A stretch of DNA of 64,000 nucleotides from Sulfurospirillum diekertiae. GTDB taxonomy: Bacteria > Campylobacterota > Campylobacteria > Campylobacterales > Sulfurospirillaceae. The DNA is taken from the NCBI RefSeq assembly GCF_002309535.1, contig NZ_CP023275.1, forward strand, positions 744,001-808,000, given 5' to 3'. A program made the translations under genes and the position numbers. Under the pieces are notes generated by a model. That model was not told where the DNA came from. It saw only the letters and a list, made by a program, of their open reading frames with translations, and searched no databases. Of the stretch, positions 1 through 9,131 are shown piece after piece (the first letter of the stretch is position 1; every line of letters starts with the position of its first letter).

Positions 1-1
1 A

Positions 2-1678
2 GTTACCTTGCTTCTTATCATCTCTTTGGTGCTGACAGCAGTAGTCTCGACGGTAGTCGTTGCTTTTTTGATGAAAAACGATGCTTCCGAACGACTGGAT
101 AGCGTTCGTGCCGTGATGACACGTGAAAAGGTTGAAGCACTCTCCGATAAAGTGAAAATTGCGTATCATGTGGTGAATTCGTTTTATGAAGCATTGCAAA
201 ATGACCCCGACAACAGTGATCCAAATGTGGTTAAAGCGTATCAAGAAAAAGCAAAAACCGCAATCAAAAAGTTGCGTTTTGGCGAAGACGGTTACTTTTG
301 GATTAATGATTTTACCCCTAAAATGGTGATGCACCCCATCAAATCTTCCTTAGATGGAGCTAATTTAAGCGGTTCAAAAGACCCTAAAGGAAAGTTTTTA
401 TTTAACGAAATGGTTCAGATTGTTACTCAAAATGGTAAAGGTGTGGTGAACTATCTGTGGGAAAAACCTGGTTTTACGACACCGCAAGCGAAGATCTCCT
501 TTGTCGAAGGGTTTAAACCGTGGGGATGGATTATAGGAACGGGTGTTTATGCCGATGATATTGATGCCTTGGTTGTGAAAGAGAAGCAAAAATTGGATGA
601 GGCGTTGCTTTCTTTAATCCTGCGTAACAGCATTATTCTCTTAGTGGTTGTAACACTTTTTTCGTTTATCTCACGCTATTTGAGCCAAAAACTCATTGGT
701 AGCAGAATGGCGGACTTAAAACGGTATGTAGAAGATTTTGGACTGTATGTTACCAACAAAAAGAACCTTATTGATGAACGTTTGAATGACCATGCCGAGG
801 ATGAAATAGGCTCAACGGTGAGTGTGATCGACAAAACGTTTAAAGACTTTGAAAAACTACATTTAGATGATATTCGAGTCGTTGGTGAAGTGCTCATCAT
901 CTGTTCTAAAATGTCCAATGGCTATATGAACAACAAAACCTCTTTTGTCTCTTCTAACTTTTTAACCAATCGTCTCTCCTATGAAATTGATGCGATGATT
1001 GCTAAGGTGAATGAAGTGATGCAAGCAACACTCTCTTCTCTCAAAGATTTTCAAAAGGGTGACTTTAGCAAGCCTATTGCTATTGCAACCAATGGGGAGC
1101 TTAAAGAGTTGGTTGAGGGCGTGAATGCGCTTGGGAGTGCCTTAGCTAAAATGATTCGTGAAAATGCAGAACAGAGTGCACAACTTCATGAAAATGCCGA
1201 TCAACTAGCGAGCTCTGTGGCAACAATCAAAAATGAACCGCTCAGTGATCTTAATCGTATCGTGAAAAAGACAACGGCATCGATGCACGAAATGGGCTTG
1301 GTTCAACAGCACCTTGCCGAAACCCTCAGTACACTGACACAAAATGCGAAAGAGGCAAATGACATCTTAAATATGATTGGTGATATAGCCGATCAAACCA
1401 ATCTTTTAGCACTGAATGCCGCCATTGAAGCAGCTAGGGCCGGGGAGCATGGTCGTGGGTTTGCCGTTGTTGCCGATAACATTCGCGAGCTTGCCGATAA
1501 AACAAGTCACTCACTCACTCAAATCCAAGCAACCATTGGTGTCATTGTAGGTGGTATCGTCGATAGTTCGGCGAAAATGAGCACGAATGCCAAAGAGATG
1601 AATAGCTTAACCGATGATGTGGAAGAGATTCAAGAAAAAACCAGTGATATTTTAAATATTATGAGTAAACTAGGCTAA
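2..1678 (+). CDS. Methyl-accepting chemotaxis protein, sCache_2 sensor type (5' end outside window)
   Basis: Chemoreceptor that would sense a small ligand in the periplasm and control CheA. The reading frame is open to the window edge, so the true start and the first cytoplasmic residues are missing. Visible in order: the rest of the first membrane helix, a periplasmic Cache domain with the [10 protein letters not shown] and [11 protein letters not shown] signatures of sCache_2, a second membrane helix (about residues 200-222), a linker, and the signalling tip with [19 protein letters not shown] and GRGFAVVAD. The C-terminal arm after the tip is short and no receptor pentapeptide is seen, so adaptation enzymes would have to bind elsewhere. 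Family is certain; the ligand cannot be told. Confidence 0.93.
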   Translation, partial: VTLLLIISLVLTAVVSTVVVAFLMKNDASERLDSVRAVMTREKVEALSDKVKIAYHVVNSFYEALQNDPDNSDPNVVKAYQEKAKTAIKKLRFGEDGYFWINDFTPKMVMHPIKSSLDGANLSGSKDPKGKFLFNEMVQIVTQNGKGVVNYLWEKPGFTTPQAKISFVEGFKPWGWIIGTGVYADDIDALVVKEKQKLDEALLSLILRNSIILLVVVTLFSFISRYLSQKLIGSRMADLKRYVEDFGLYVTNKKNLIDERLNDHAEDEIGSTVSVIDKTFKDFEKLHLDDIRVVGEVLIICSKMSNGYMNNKTSFVSSNFLTNRLSYEIDAMIAKVNEVMQATLSSLKDFQKGDFSKPIAIATNGELKELVEGVNALGSALAKMIRENAEQSAQLHENADQLASSVATIKNEPLSDLNRIVKKTTASMHEMGLVQQHLAETLSTLTQNAKEANDILNMIGDIADQTNLLALNAAIEAARAGEHGRGFAVVADNIRELADKTSHSLTQIQATIGVIVGGIVDSSAKMSTNAKEMNSLTDDVEEIQEKTSDILNIMSKLG

Positions 1679-1683
1679 ATTGC

Positions 1684-1717
1684 GTTACATGTAAAGATAA
1701 CATACTTTACATGTAAC
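1684..1717 (+). terminator. Inverted repeat built from two TTACATGTAA palindromes
   Basis: Arms GTTACATGTAAAG (1684-1696) and CTTTACATGTAAC (1705-1717) are perfect 13-bp reverse complements around an 8-nt loop, six bases after the chemoreceptor stop codon. A T-rich stretch follows (TCTTCCTTTTTGTTTTC). It fits a rho-independent terminator made from two copies of the dispersed palindrome core. Confidence 0.65.
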
Positions 1718-1798
1718 TCTTCCTTTTTGTTTTCTCCTTCATCTTTTTCCAGATTTCCCGATTTAGCTATGGGGACAAATAAAATGAAGGAGATGGAC

Positions 1799-2329
1799 AT
1801 GAGTACCATCAACACATCTTACACCAACCAAGTTCTGGTAGATCAAAATCAAAATACCTCCAGTAACAGTTCTACATCTTCAACTAAAACTGCAGAGGCA
1901 GTGCCAAGTGTGGCAGAAACCTCTCGTAGTACACCTGTTGATAGCGTTGAAATTTCAGATGAAGCAAAAGCGTTGGCTGCAGGTAGCACAACAAGTGCCA
2001 GCTCAAGTAGCAGTGATACCTCTTCATCGTCTTCATCAACGAGTAGTCAAAGTAGTGGTTCAAGTAGTGCACAAAGCGGGGGCGCGAGTGCAGCATCAGG
2101 AGCCAGTAGTTCGTCATCATCTTCAAGCAGTGCAACGATAGATTCACAGATAAAAGCACTTGAAAAGAAAATTGCGGCTCTTGAAAAAGAGATCATTGAG
2201 CAGCAAAAAACAGCTAAGAATGATGAGCAAAGTGCGAAAGATCTTCAAACAAAAGAGGCACTTTTGGCTTCTTATCAAGCACAACTTGCGGAACTTGAAA
2301 CAGAAGCTGCCAAATCAGCATCTGCCTAA
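1799..2329 (+). CDS. Serine-rich low-complexity protein with C-terminal coiled coil
   Basis: Function not recognised. The ATG at 1799 is chosen because AAGGAGATGGAC sits just upstream; the frame is open to 1727 but the earlier part looks untranslated. The 176-residue product has no signal peptide. It has a polar N-terminus, a short motif (SVEISDEAKALAAG) like those in small flagellum-associated FlxA-like proteins, a Ser/Ala/Gly tract of about 60 residues, and a charged helix (about 120-176) with heptad Leu and Lys/Glu typical of a coiled coil. A CGATTT hexamer at 1759-1764 resembles the -10 of Campylobacter sigma-28 promoters, but no matching -35 is clear. The gene is bracketed by two palindrome-built hairpins. 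FlxA-like or flagellar assignment is a guess. Confidence 0.7.
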   Translation: MSTINTSYTNQVLVDQNQNTSSNSSTSSTKTAEAVPSVAETSRSTPVDSVEISDEAKALAAGSTTSASSSSSDTSSSSSSTSSQSSGSSSAQSGGASAASGASSSSSSSSSATIDSQIKALEKKIAALEKEIIEQQKTAKNDEQSAKDLQTKEALLASYQAQLAELETEAAKSASA

Positions 2330-2350
2330 AAAACCTCATTGGCTTGGGCA

Positions 2351-2385
2351 AAAGCTTTACATGTAACGTTTACATGTAAAGCTTT
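2351..2385 (+). terminator. Strong hairpin made of paired TTTACATGTAA palindromes
   Basis: Arms of 16 bp (2351-2366 and 2370-2385) are perfect reverse complements around the 3-nt loop CGT, and a T run ends the second arm. It lies 21 bp after the Ser-rich gene and before the dnaE promoter. Fits a rho-independent terminator. Confidence 0.75.
2369..2380. repeat. Dispersed palindrome TTTACATGTAAA
   Basis: Perfect intergenic copy forming the right arm of the 2351-2385 hairpin. The left arm holds the 11/12 copy TTTACATGTAAC (2356-2367). Confidence 0.9.
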
Positions 2386-2422
2386 TTAGGCAACACTTAC
2401 ACCCTCTTAAGTCCTCATTCGC

Positions 2423-2428
2423 TACAAT
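2423..2428 (+). promoter_or_regulatory. Putative -10 box of dnaE
   Basis: TACAAT lies 39 bp upstream of the dnaE ATG in an AT-rich region after the preceding terminator. No -35 is evident, as is usual for housekeeping promoters in this class. Confidence 0.45.
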
Positions 2429-2467
2429 AGATTCTTAATGAAAAAACTAAATTATTGATGAGAAACT

Positions 2468-5400
2468 ATGAGCGACATACCGTACACCCATTTACATTTA
2501 CATACTGAATATTCACTTCTTGATGGCGCCAATAAAATAGGCAAGCTGGTAAAAAAACTCAAAGCTCAAGGAGTGACATCCGTTGCGATAACCGATCATG
2601 GAAATATGTTTGGCGCGATTGATTTTTACAAAACCATGCGTAAAGAGGGCATTAAGCCGATCATTGGCATGGAAGCGTACATTCACAACCAAGAGGATAT
2701 CAGCGATAAAACCACCAAACAACGTTTTCACCTCTGCTTGTATGCCAAAAACGAAGTAGGGTATAAAAACTTGATGTATCTGGCTTCCATGAGTTACATC
2801 AAAGGCTTTTACTACTATCCGCGCATCAACAAAAAGATGTTGCGTGAGCACTCTGAGGGGCTGGTCTGCTCGGGGGCATGTTTACAAGGCGAAGTGAACT
2901 GGCATCTCAATCTGAACAACAAACGTAATGTCCAATTTGGTGCGCGAGGGTATGAACGCGCCAAAGAAGTGGCACTCGAATATAAAGATATTTTTGGTGA
3001 GGACTTTTACTTAGAGGTAATGCGTCATGGCATTACCGATCAACATTTCATCGACGATGATATTTTGCGTATTTCCAAAGAGACGGGCATCAAGCTCATT
3101 GCGACCAATGACACTCACTACTTAGAACAAGACAATGCCGAAGCACACGAGGCATTTATGTGTATTGCGATGAATAAAGAGTTTGACGATCCTAATCGTC
3201 TTCGTCACTCCGTGCATGAGTTTTACCTCAAATCCCCTGCGCAAATGAGCGATCTTTTTGCGGATATCCCTGAAGCCATTTCCAATACCCAAGAGATTGT
3301 GGAGAAGTGTAATTTAGAGATTAAACTGGGCGATCCAACCCCTCCAAAGTTTAAATTTACCAAAGAGTATGCCGCCAAAGAGGGGCTTAGCTTTGAGAGC
3401 GATGACGAGTTTTTTGCGTACCACAGTCGTAAAGGACTCGAAAAGCGTCTTTTAAATGTTGATGTCAGTAAGCATGAAGAGTATCGCGCCAGACTGGAAC
3501 GGGAAATTGACATTATCTGCAAGATGAAATTCCCTGGTTATATGCTCATCGTTTGGGATTTTATCCGTGAAGCCAAAGAGCGCGGTGTTCCTGTGGGACC
3601 AGGCCGTGGTTCAGCAGCAGGTAGTTTGGTCGCGTTTTCGCTTTTTATCACTGACATTGACCCGATGCCCTATAACCTGCTCTTCGAGAGGTTCTTGAAT
3701 CCTGAACGTATTAGTATGCCCGATATTGATATTGACTTTTGCCAGAGTCGTCGTGGTGAAATCATTGATTACGTTGTTGAAAAATACGGACGCTACAACG
3801 TCGCGCAAGTCATTACCTTTGGTAAACTTTTAGCCAAAGGTGTCATTCGTGATGTTGCGCGCGTTCTCGCCATTCCTTATGCCGAAGCCGATGCAATGGC
3901 AAAACTGATCCCCGATGAACTGGGCATCACACTTAATGGTGTGGGTGTTGAGGGAGAAGAAGGGTACAAACCAGGCGCCTTTCAAAAAGAGCCAAAACTT
4001 CGTGAACTCATTGAAAGCAGCCCTAAGATGCAACGCGTGTGGAAGTTTGCGTTAGCACTTGAAGGACTGAACCGCAACTCTGGTATGCATGCCGCAGGTG
4101 TGGTCATCAGCGATGAAGAGTTATGGCATAAAACACCGCTCTATCAGCCTTCTGGCGAAGATCATCTCGTCACACAGTATTCACTCAATTACCTTGAAGA
4201 TGTTGACTTAATCAAGTTCGACTTTTTGGGTCTGAAGACCCTGACCGTCATTGATAATGCGCTTAAGCTTATTAAACTTCGTTACAAAAAAGAGATTGAT
4301 TTTACGATCATTGATATGAACGATCCTAAGGTGTATGAACTGATTCAAAGTGGCGAAACAGTGGGACTGTTTCAGATTGAGTCCAGTGGTATGCAATCTT
4401 TGAATGAGCGTCTCAAACCAACCAACTTTGAAGATCTTATTGCCGTACTTGCCCTTTATCGCCCAGGCCCAATGGAATCAGGTATGTTGGATGACTTTAT
4501 CGAACGAAAGAATGGGCTAAAAGAGATTAGTTACTTCTTTGATGAATTTACCGAACCCCTTCGTCCTATTTTAGAGCCAACGTATGGCGTTATTGTCTAT
4601 CAAGAACAGGTTATGCAGATCGTTCAAGCCATTGGTGGTTTTAGCCTTGGCGAAGCGGATTTGATTCGTCGTGCGATGGGTAAGAAAAAGATCGACTACA
4701 TGAAACAAAAAGCCGAAGAGTTCGCGCAAGGTGCCGTTAATCAAGGCTTAGATCGCGCCCATGCGATTGAGCTTTTTGGCTTGATTGAGAAGTTTGCGGG
4801 ATACGGTTTTAACAAATCGCACTCTGCGGCCTACGCGATGGTTACCTTTGAAACGGCGTATCTGAAATGCTACTATCCGCAAGAGTTTATGGCGGCACTT
4901 CTCACATCAGAGCAAGACAATACCGATAAAATCGTTAAATACATCGATGAGGTCAAACGTCTTGGATTGAAGCTTTTACCGCCATCTATTCAGCACAGTT
5001 TGATTGCATTTAGTGCGATTACTGACACAGATGGTCAAGAGGCAATTCTCTTTGGTATGGGTGCGATCAAAGGGGTTGGAAATGCGGCGATCAGTAAAAT
5101 CTTAGAAGCCAGAGAGGGCGCACTCTTTGCAGATATGAGCGATTTTATCTCCCGTATTGACAGCTCTAAGGTCAATAAAAAAGTATTAGAGTCTTTTATC
5201 AAATCAGGAAGTTTTGATGACTTTGGCTACTCAAGACGCGCTTTGCTTGAAAATATTGATAGCATTATTGATGCAAGTGCTGAGTGCAGTCGGGCGAAGA
5301 AGATGGCAGAGTATTCCCTCTTTGGCGATGCTGAAGAGATGATGACGGTACAAGTAAACATCGAAAATATTCCCGAATTTGATAATAAGCGCATGTTAGA

Positions 5401-6013
5401 GCTTGAAAAAGAGACGATAGGTTTTTATATTTCAGGTCATCCATTAGATGCATTTAGAGCGGAAATTGATGAAATGAATTACACCCTTTCCAGCGAGCGT
5501 GATCAGGTTGAAGATGGCAGTAAGGCACTTTTTATTGGAAAAGTGGAAGGCATCACCGAGAAAATTAGCAAAAAAGGCAACAAGTTTGGCATTATCTCCT
5601 TGATGGATTTTCACGGTTCTATGGAACTGACTGTCTTTGAAAAACAGCTGGAATTGCTCTCCCGAATGGATTTGGAAAAACCACTCTGCTTTAAAGTCGA
5701 TGTGAGCAATGATGGGCAAAATACCAAAATGCGCGTTATGAAAATTATGGAGCTTAGTGACGCGAAAAAAGAGAAGATTGAAACCAAAGTCATTGAAGTG
5801 CCCCAAGAGCCCAAAGTGCTTCTCCTTGATCTCAGTGATGACACGAGCAAACTGGAATTTTTATACCAAATTGTGCGTCAAAATTCTGGACGTAGACCTC
5901 TTCATCTCGTCATCACGTCAAAACTGCAAGATGTCGTGATCGAAACTGGCTTTAGTGTGGATGATAGTATTGATGAACAGATCGCAGCACTCGAGTATGT
6001 CAAGGTCATTTAG
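2468..6013 (+). CDS. dnaE: DNA polymerase III alpha subunit
   Basis: Catalytic subunit of the replicative polymerase. The 1181 residues match the family length. An N-terminal PHP domain starts at once (HLHLHTEYSLLDG). The polymerase active site has the acidic motif PDIDIDF (P418, with D419, D421 and D423 following) and a third aspartate in IKFDFLGL (D585). The GPGRGSAAGS nucleotide-binding motif, helix-hairpin-helix region (GFNKSHSAAYA) and a C-terminal OB fold (about 1010-1110) are present. It follows a terminator and has its own candidate promoter, so it is probably monocistronic; it converges on flgS over a shared terminator. Nothing is missing. Confidence 0.98.
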   Translation: MSDIPYTHLHLHTEYSLLDGANKIGKLVKKLKAQGVTSVAITDHGNMFGAIDFYKTMRKEGIKPIIGMEAYIHNQEDISDKTTKQRFHLCLYAKNEVGYKNLMYLASMSYIKGFYYYPRINKKMLREHSEGLVCSGACLQGEVNWHLNLNNKRNVQFGARGYERAKEVALEYKDIFGEDFYLEVMRHGITDQHFIDDDILRISKETGIKLIATNDTHYLEQDNAEAHEAFMCIAMNKEFDDPNRLRHSVHEFYLKSPAQMSDLFADIPEAISNTQEIVEKCNLEIKLGDPTPPKFKFTKEYAAKEGLSFESDDEFFAYHSRKGLEKRLLNVDVSKHEEYRARLEREIDIICKMKFPGYMLIVWDFIREAKERGVPVGPGRGSAAGSLVAFSLFITDIDPMPYNLLFERFLNPERISMPDIDIDFCQSRRGEIIDYVVEKYGRYNVAQVITFGKLLAKGVIRDVARVLAIPYAEADAMAKLIPDELGITLNGVGVEGEEGYKPGAFQKEPKLRELIESSPKMQRVWKFALALEGLNRNSGMHAAGVVISDEELWHKTPLYQPSGEDHLVTQYSLNYLEDVDLIKFDFLGLKTLTVIDNALKLIKLRYKKEIDFTIIDMNDPKVYELIQSGETVGLFQIESSGMQSLNERLKPTNFEDLIAVLALYRPGPMESGMLDDFIERKNGLKEISYFFDEFTEPLRPILEPTYGVIVYQEQVMQIVQAIGGFSLGEADLIRRAMGKKKIDYMKQKAEEFAQGAVNQGLDRAHAIELFGLIEKFAGYGFNKSHSAAYAMVTFETAYLKCYYPQEFMAALLTSEQDNTDKIVKYIDEVKRLGLKLLPPSIQHSLIAFSAITDTDGQEAILFGMGAIKGVGNAAISKILEAREGALFADMSDFISRIDSSKVNKKVLESFIKSGSFDDFGYSRRALLENIDSIIDASAECSRAKKMAEYSLFGDAEEMMTVQVNIENIPEFDNKRMLELEKETIGFYISGHPLDAFRAEIDEMNYTLSSERDQVEDGSKALFIGKVEGITEKISKKGNKFGIISLMDFHGSMELTVFEKQLELLSRMDLEKPLCFKVDVSNDGQNTKMRVMKIMELSDAKKEKIETKVIEVPQEPKVLLLDLSDDTSKLEFLYQIVRQNSGRRPLHLVITSKLQDVVIETGFSVDDSIDEQIAALEYVKVI

Positions 6014-6015
6014 TC

Positions 6016-6027
6016 TTTACATGTAAA
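6016..6027. repeat. Dispersed palindrome TTTACATGTAAA
   Basis: Perfect copy (extended to CTTTACATGTAAAG) between the convergent dnaE and flgS genes, next to the bidirectional terminator hairpin. Confidence 0.9.
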
Positions 6028-6046
6028 GAGGTGCAAAGCCTCTTTA
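6024..6046. terminator. Bidirectional terminator between dnaE and flgS
   Basis: TAAAGAGG (6024-6031) and CCTCTTTA (6039-6046) form a perfect 8-bp stem with a 7-nt loop between two convergent genes. One arm overlaps the flgS stop codon. Confidence 0.55.
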
Positions 6047-7060
6047 GCGTGGAATGCGAATCTCAAATCCTTTGGGGTTTTCCAAGAGATTGATTCTTCC
6101 GTTGTGGGCTTGGATGATCTGCAAAGATAGTGCAAGTCCCAGACCATTGCCTTTAGTTTTGGTCGTTTTAAAGGGCTCAAAAAGAATGTTTTTATTCTCG
6201 ATGGGCTTGCCATCATCCTTTACATGTAAAAGTATAAATTCACAATCTTCTACGTAAGTTATCCTGACATTGCCACTTTCTTTCTCGCACTCTTCAATCG
6301 CGTCAATCGCATTAAAAATAAAGTTTTGAAGCACCAAATTGAGCAGTTCAAAGTCCGCTTTAATCTCAACATGGGGTAGATCAAAATGATAGGTCACCTC
6401 TTTAGTGTAAGAGTAATGAGAAATGGCCTGTTCACACTCTTTGATGAGGCGGTCAAGGTAAAAATAACTTGGATTTATTTGAACATTTTTGGTAAAGAGT
6501 AGGGTTGCTTTAATGATACGTTCCACTCTCCAAATGGCTTTTTTGATTTCGGTAACCAGAGGTTTAACACTAGGATCCACTTTTTTGAGTAACGTAGAGG
6601 CAAGCAAGGAGACGGAGCCTATGGGATTACGAATTTCATGGGAAAGATGTGCGGCAACTTGTCCCATGGAAACAAGACGTTCTTGGCGTTTTCCTTCCGT
6701 AATATCTGTAGCGGTAATGATTTTCTTATCGCTTTTGGTGACACTTTTAACCAGGTAAGAGCGCCCTTCAAAATCGACTTCACTCTCTTCTTCAATGCTC
6801 AATCCTTCTAAAATAGCTTCCATTTTTTTAGCTTCGCTATTTTGCAAAAAAATGGCACCATCTTCATCAAAAACCCACAAAGCATTCGGTTGTACTTCGA
6901 TGATCTGACGAATAAAATCTTGAAGAGAGGTGTATGAAACACCTAGCTTTTTATACTCATCTTCGATGACATACGTTTGGTTAATCAGATCTGCTAACCC
7001 TTGTTTAAAGAGCTCTTTTTCTTTAGCACTAAGGCTGTTGAGTAAATTTTCATCAATCAT
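6044..7060 (-). CDS. flgS: Flagellar two-component sensor histidine kinase FlgS
   Basis: Cytoplasmic kinase which in Campylobacter and Helicobacter phosphorylates FlgR to switch on sigma-54 flagellar genes when the export apparatus is in place. The 338 residues contain no membrane helix: an N-terminal helical part with ADLINQTYVIEDEYKKL, a PAS-like region (about 50-125) with LWVFDEDGAIFLQNSEA, the phosphoacceptor box HLSHEIRNP with the histidine at residue 141, and an HATPase domain with the N box (NFIFNAIDAIEE) and a GNGLGLALS glycine box. Position 141 is the same as I recall for C. jejuni FlgS. Two palindrome copies lie in or beside it; one encodes LLHVK. FlgR is not in the window. Confidence 0.88.
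   Translation of the reverse strand: MIDENLLNSLSAKEKELFKQGLADLINQTYVIEDEYKKLGVSYTSLQDFIRQIIEVQPNALWVFDEDGAIFLQNSEAKKMEAILEGLSIEEESEVDFEGRSYLVKSVTKSDKKIITATDITEGKRQERLVSMGQVAAHLSHEIRNPIGSVSLLASTLLKKVDPSVKPLVTEIKKAIWRVERIIKATLLFTKNVQINPSYFYLDRLIKECEQAISHYSYTKEVTYHFDLPHVEIKADFELLNLVLQNFIFNAIDAIEECEKESGNVRITYVEDCEFILLHVKDDGKPIENKNILFEPFKTTKTKGNGLGLALSLQIIQAHNGRINLLENPKGFEIRIPR
6219..6230. repeat. Dispersed palindrome TTTACATGTAAA
   Basis: Perfect copy inside flgS, read as Leu-His-Val-Lys in the ATPase domain. Confidence 0.9.
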
Positions 7061-7098
7061 TTGTGATTCCCATCATCGCATAAGAAGTTTATAAAGGG

Positions 7099-7104
7099 TA
7101 TAAT
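7099..7104 (+). promoter_or_regulatory. -10 box of the class V aminotransferase gene
   Basis: Consensus TATAAT in GGGTATAATACC in the divergent gap between flgS and the aminotransferase. Transcription would begin near 7111, so a TTG start at 7117 would be almost leaderless and GTG 7129 would have an 18-nt leader without a clear ribosome site. Confidence 0.6.
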
Positions 7105-7116
7105 ACCTAAAAATTT

Positions 7117-8409
7117 TTGGACAAAGTCGTGCAAGCAATACGCAAAAATATCATTAAAGATAAAAATATTCTCTATTTCGATTATACGGCATCAGGTCAG
7201 GCGTATAAACCGATTGAAAAACAGATGCAAGCCATCCTTAAAACCTATGCTAATACCCACTCAGAAGTTGCTTCGAGTGCCATTCAAACAAGCAAATATT
7301 ATACCAAGGCGCGTAGCGACCTCAAAATTGCACTTGAAATTGATGAGAGTTTTTATATTTTTCCGTGTGGCTCTGGTGCTACGGGAGCGATCAAAAAATT
7401 TCAAGAACTCATTGGTATTTACATTCCTCCTCGCACACTTAAACGTTTTACATGTAAACCCGAAAACCTTCCCATCGTTTTTGTGGGACCGTATGAACAC
7501 CACTCCAATGAATTGAGCTTTCGTGAAGGGTTATGTGAAGTGATCCGTGTACCCCTCGATCAAGATGAAAAAATTGATATGGATTTTTTGAAACGTAGTC
7601 TTGAAGCTAATAAAGAGCGTGAGATCATCGCCTCCTTTTCAGTCGCTTCGAATGTTACGGGCATTGTGAGTGATTATAAAAGTATCTATAAACTGATCAA
7701 ACAGTATAACGGTATCTTGTGTCTTGATGCAGCAGCGGCGTCTCCTTACATCAATGTTGACTGTCACTACTATGACGCCTTGTTTCTCTCTCCTCACAAA
7801 CTTTTGGGTGGTGTGGGTGCGTGTGGTGTTTTGGTGATGAAAAAAGAACTTTGTACCGAAACAACACCGACGTTTGCAGGGGGTGGCACGGTTGGCTATG
7901 TCTCTCGTACTTCACATACGTATCTAAGTGATATTGAATTGATTGAAGATGCAGGAACTCCTGCTATTTTGCAGTTTATACGTGCCTCTTTAGCCTATAA
8001 CCTTCGTAATGAAATCGGCTTGGAGAAGATTCATGCAAAAGAAGAGGAACTCAAATTTTATTTTGGTTCTAGGCTTCGCGTGATTGAAGGGGTTAAACTC
8101 TATTGTAAATATTCACAAGATAAACTTCCTATCTTCTCACTGAATTTTGAAGGCATCAATCCTTATGATATCTCGCAGTATCTCTCCGATCAGTTTGGCA
8201 TTCAAACCAGAGCAGGGTGCAGTTGTGCAGGTCCCTATGGGCATGACCTTTTACATCTTGTCGATGGACAAAGTTTCGATGAAAAACCGGGTTGGTTACG
8301 TATCTCTATCCATTATACCCATACCAAAAAAGAGATAGATCAATTGCTTTATGCGATTGAAAAGGGTGTCAAAGCACTCCGTAAGAAAGATACTTTACCA
8401 AAGGCTTAG
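7117..8409 (+). CDS. Class V aminotransferase, cysteine-desulfurase-like
   Basis: PLP enzyme of the SufS/NifS fold. The 430-residue product (TTG start; GTG at 7129 is the alternative) contains CLDAAAASPY and SPHKLLGGVGACG, where K228 would hold PLP, and RAGCSCAGPYG near residue 368, in the place of the desulfurase cysteine loop. The sequence around it differs from true IscS/SufS, so the substrate is uncertain; it may act on a sulfur amino acid or be a general PLP lyase. In C. jejuni a similar gene lies near flgS (from memory). A palindrome copy encodes Phe-Thr-Cys-Lys. It converges on lrgB with a 4-bp overlap. Confidence 0.82.
   Translation: MDKVVQAIRKNIIKDKNILYFDYTASGQAYKPIEKQMQAILKTYANTHSEVASSAIQTSKYYTKARSDLKIALEIDESFYIFPCGSGATGAIKKFQELIGIYIPPRTLKRFTCKPENLPIVFVGPYEHHSNELSFREGLCEVIRVPLDQDEKIDMDFLKRSLEANKEREIIASFSVASNVTGIVSDYKSIYKLIKQYNGILCLDAAAASPYINVDCHYYDALFLSPHKLLGGVGACGVLVMKKELCTETTPTFAGGGTVGYVSRTSHTYLSDIELIEDAGTPAILQFIRASLAYNLRNEIGLEKIHAKEEELKFYFGSRLRVIEGVKLYCKYSQDKLPIFSLNFEGINPYDISQYLSDQFGIQTRAGCSCAGPYGHDLLHLVDGQSFDEKPGWLRISIHYTHTKKEIDQLLYAIEKGVKALRKKDTLPKA
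7447..7458. repeat. Dispersed palindrome TTTACATGTAAA
   Basis: Perfect copy inside the aminotransferase gene, read as Phe-Thr-Cys-Lys. Confidence 0.9.
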
Positions 8410-9131
8410 GTTAAGATAATCTCTAGTAAGGGTGCAATAAGAACATTGAAAATGCCTGTTAAGACCATGACCAATGCCGCAATAGTCCCAACTTCGTTGT
8501 CTAACTCATAAGCTTTATTAGAACCCACGACGTGTGCTGCTAATCCAAAAGAGGCACCGCGCGACATTTTTGACTTAAGCGGTAGCCAATAGAGCACTAA
8601 CTGCCCAAAAGAAGCACCAAAAATCCCTGTGAGTATCACAAAAATAGCCGTTAATTCTGGCGTGCCACCAATCTCTCCTGAAATAACCATGGCAAAAGGG
8701 GTGCTGATGGAGCGAGGTAAAAGGCTTAAACGAAGCGTACTCTCAATCCCTACCGCGGAAGCTAAAAACCACGCAGAGGCAATAGAGAGGATGGAGCCAA
8801 AAATAACGCCAATGCTCAGTGTTCGCCAGTATAAAAGCATGATATTTTTACGTCTATAGATAGGAACAGCAAAAGCAACCGTGGCAGGTCCAAGCAAGGC
8901 AATGAGCCAGTGTGTACCGCTTATATAAACATTGTAATTGGTGTGCGATACAATCGTGATGATGATTAAGAGTATCGGTGTAATGATAATAGGGGCTGTC
9001 CACCAGCGTTTATAGCGGCGGTGAAAAACCTTAGAGAGCCAATAGAGCCCTATGGTTACTACTGACCATAAAAGTGTCACTTCTGCCGCCATTAAAAGAG
9101 AGCGGTAGGTAAGAAATGCGTCAAAATTCAT
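8406..9131 (-). CDS. lrgB: LrgB/CidB family membrane protein
   Basis: Partner of LrgA in a two-protein membrane system linked to cell-wall hydrolase control and export of small metabolites in other bacteria. The 241 residues make about six to eight hydrophobic helices and hold the family signatures LLPRSISTPFAM, GEIGGTPELTAIFVILTGI and AAHVVGSNKAYE. Its start overlaps the end of lrgA by 4 nt, so the two are co-translated. The role in this organism is not known. Confidence 0.9.
   Translation of the reverse strand: MNFDAFLTYRSLLMAAEVTLLWSVVTIGLYWLSKVFHRRYKRWWTAPIIITPILLIIITIVSHTNYNVYISGTHWLIALLGPATVAFAVPIYRRKNIMLLYWRTLSIGVIFGSILSIASAWFLASAVGIESTLRLSLLPRSISTPFAMVISGEIGGTPELTAIFVILTGIFGASFGQLVLYWLPLKSKMSRGASFGLAAHVVGSNKAYELDNEVGTIAALVMVLTGIFNVLIAPLLEIILT

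Noticed and set aside
1908-2141. Overlapping alternative-frame genes in the Ser-rich region
   Set aside because: They are by-products of the low-complexity sequence, rich in Val/Gln or His/Leu, without ribosome sites.
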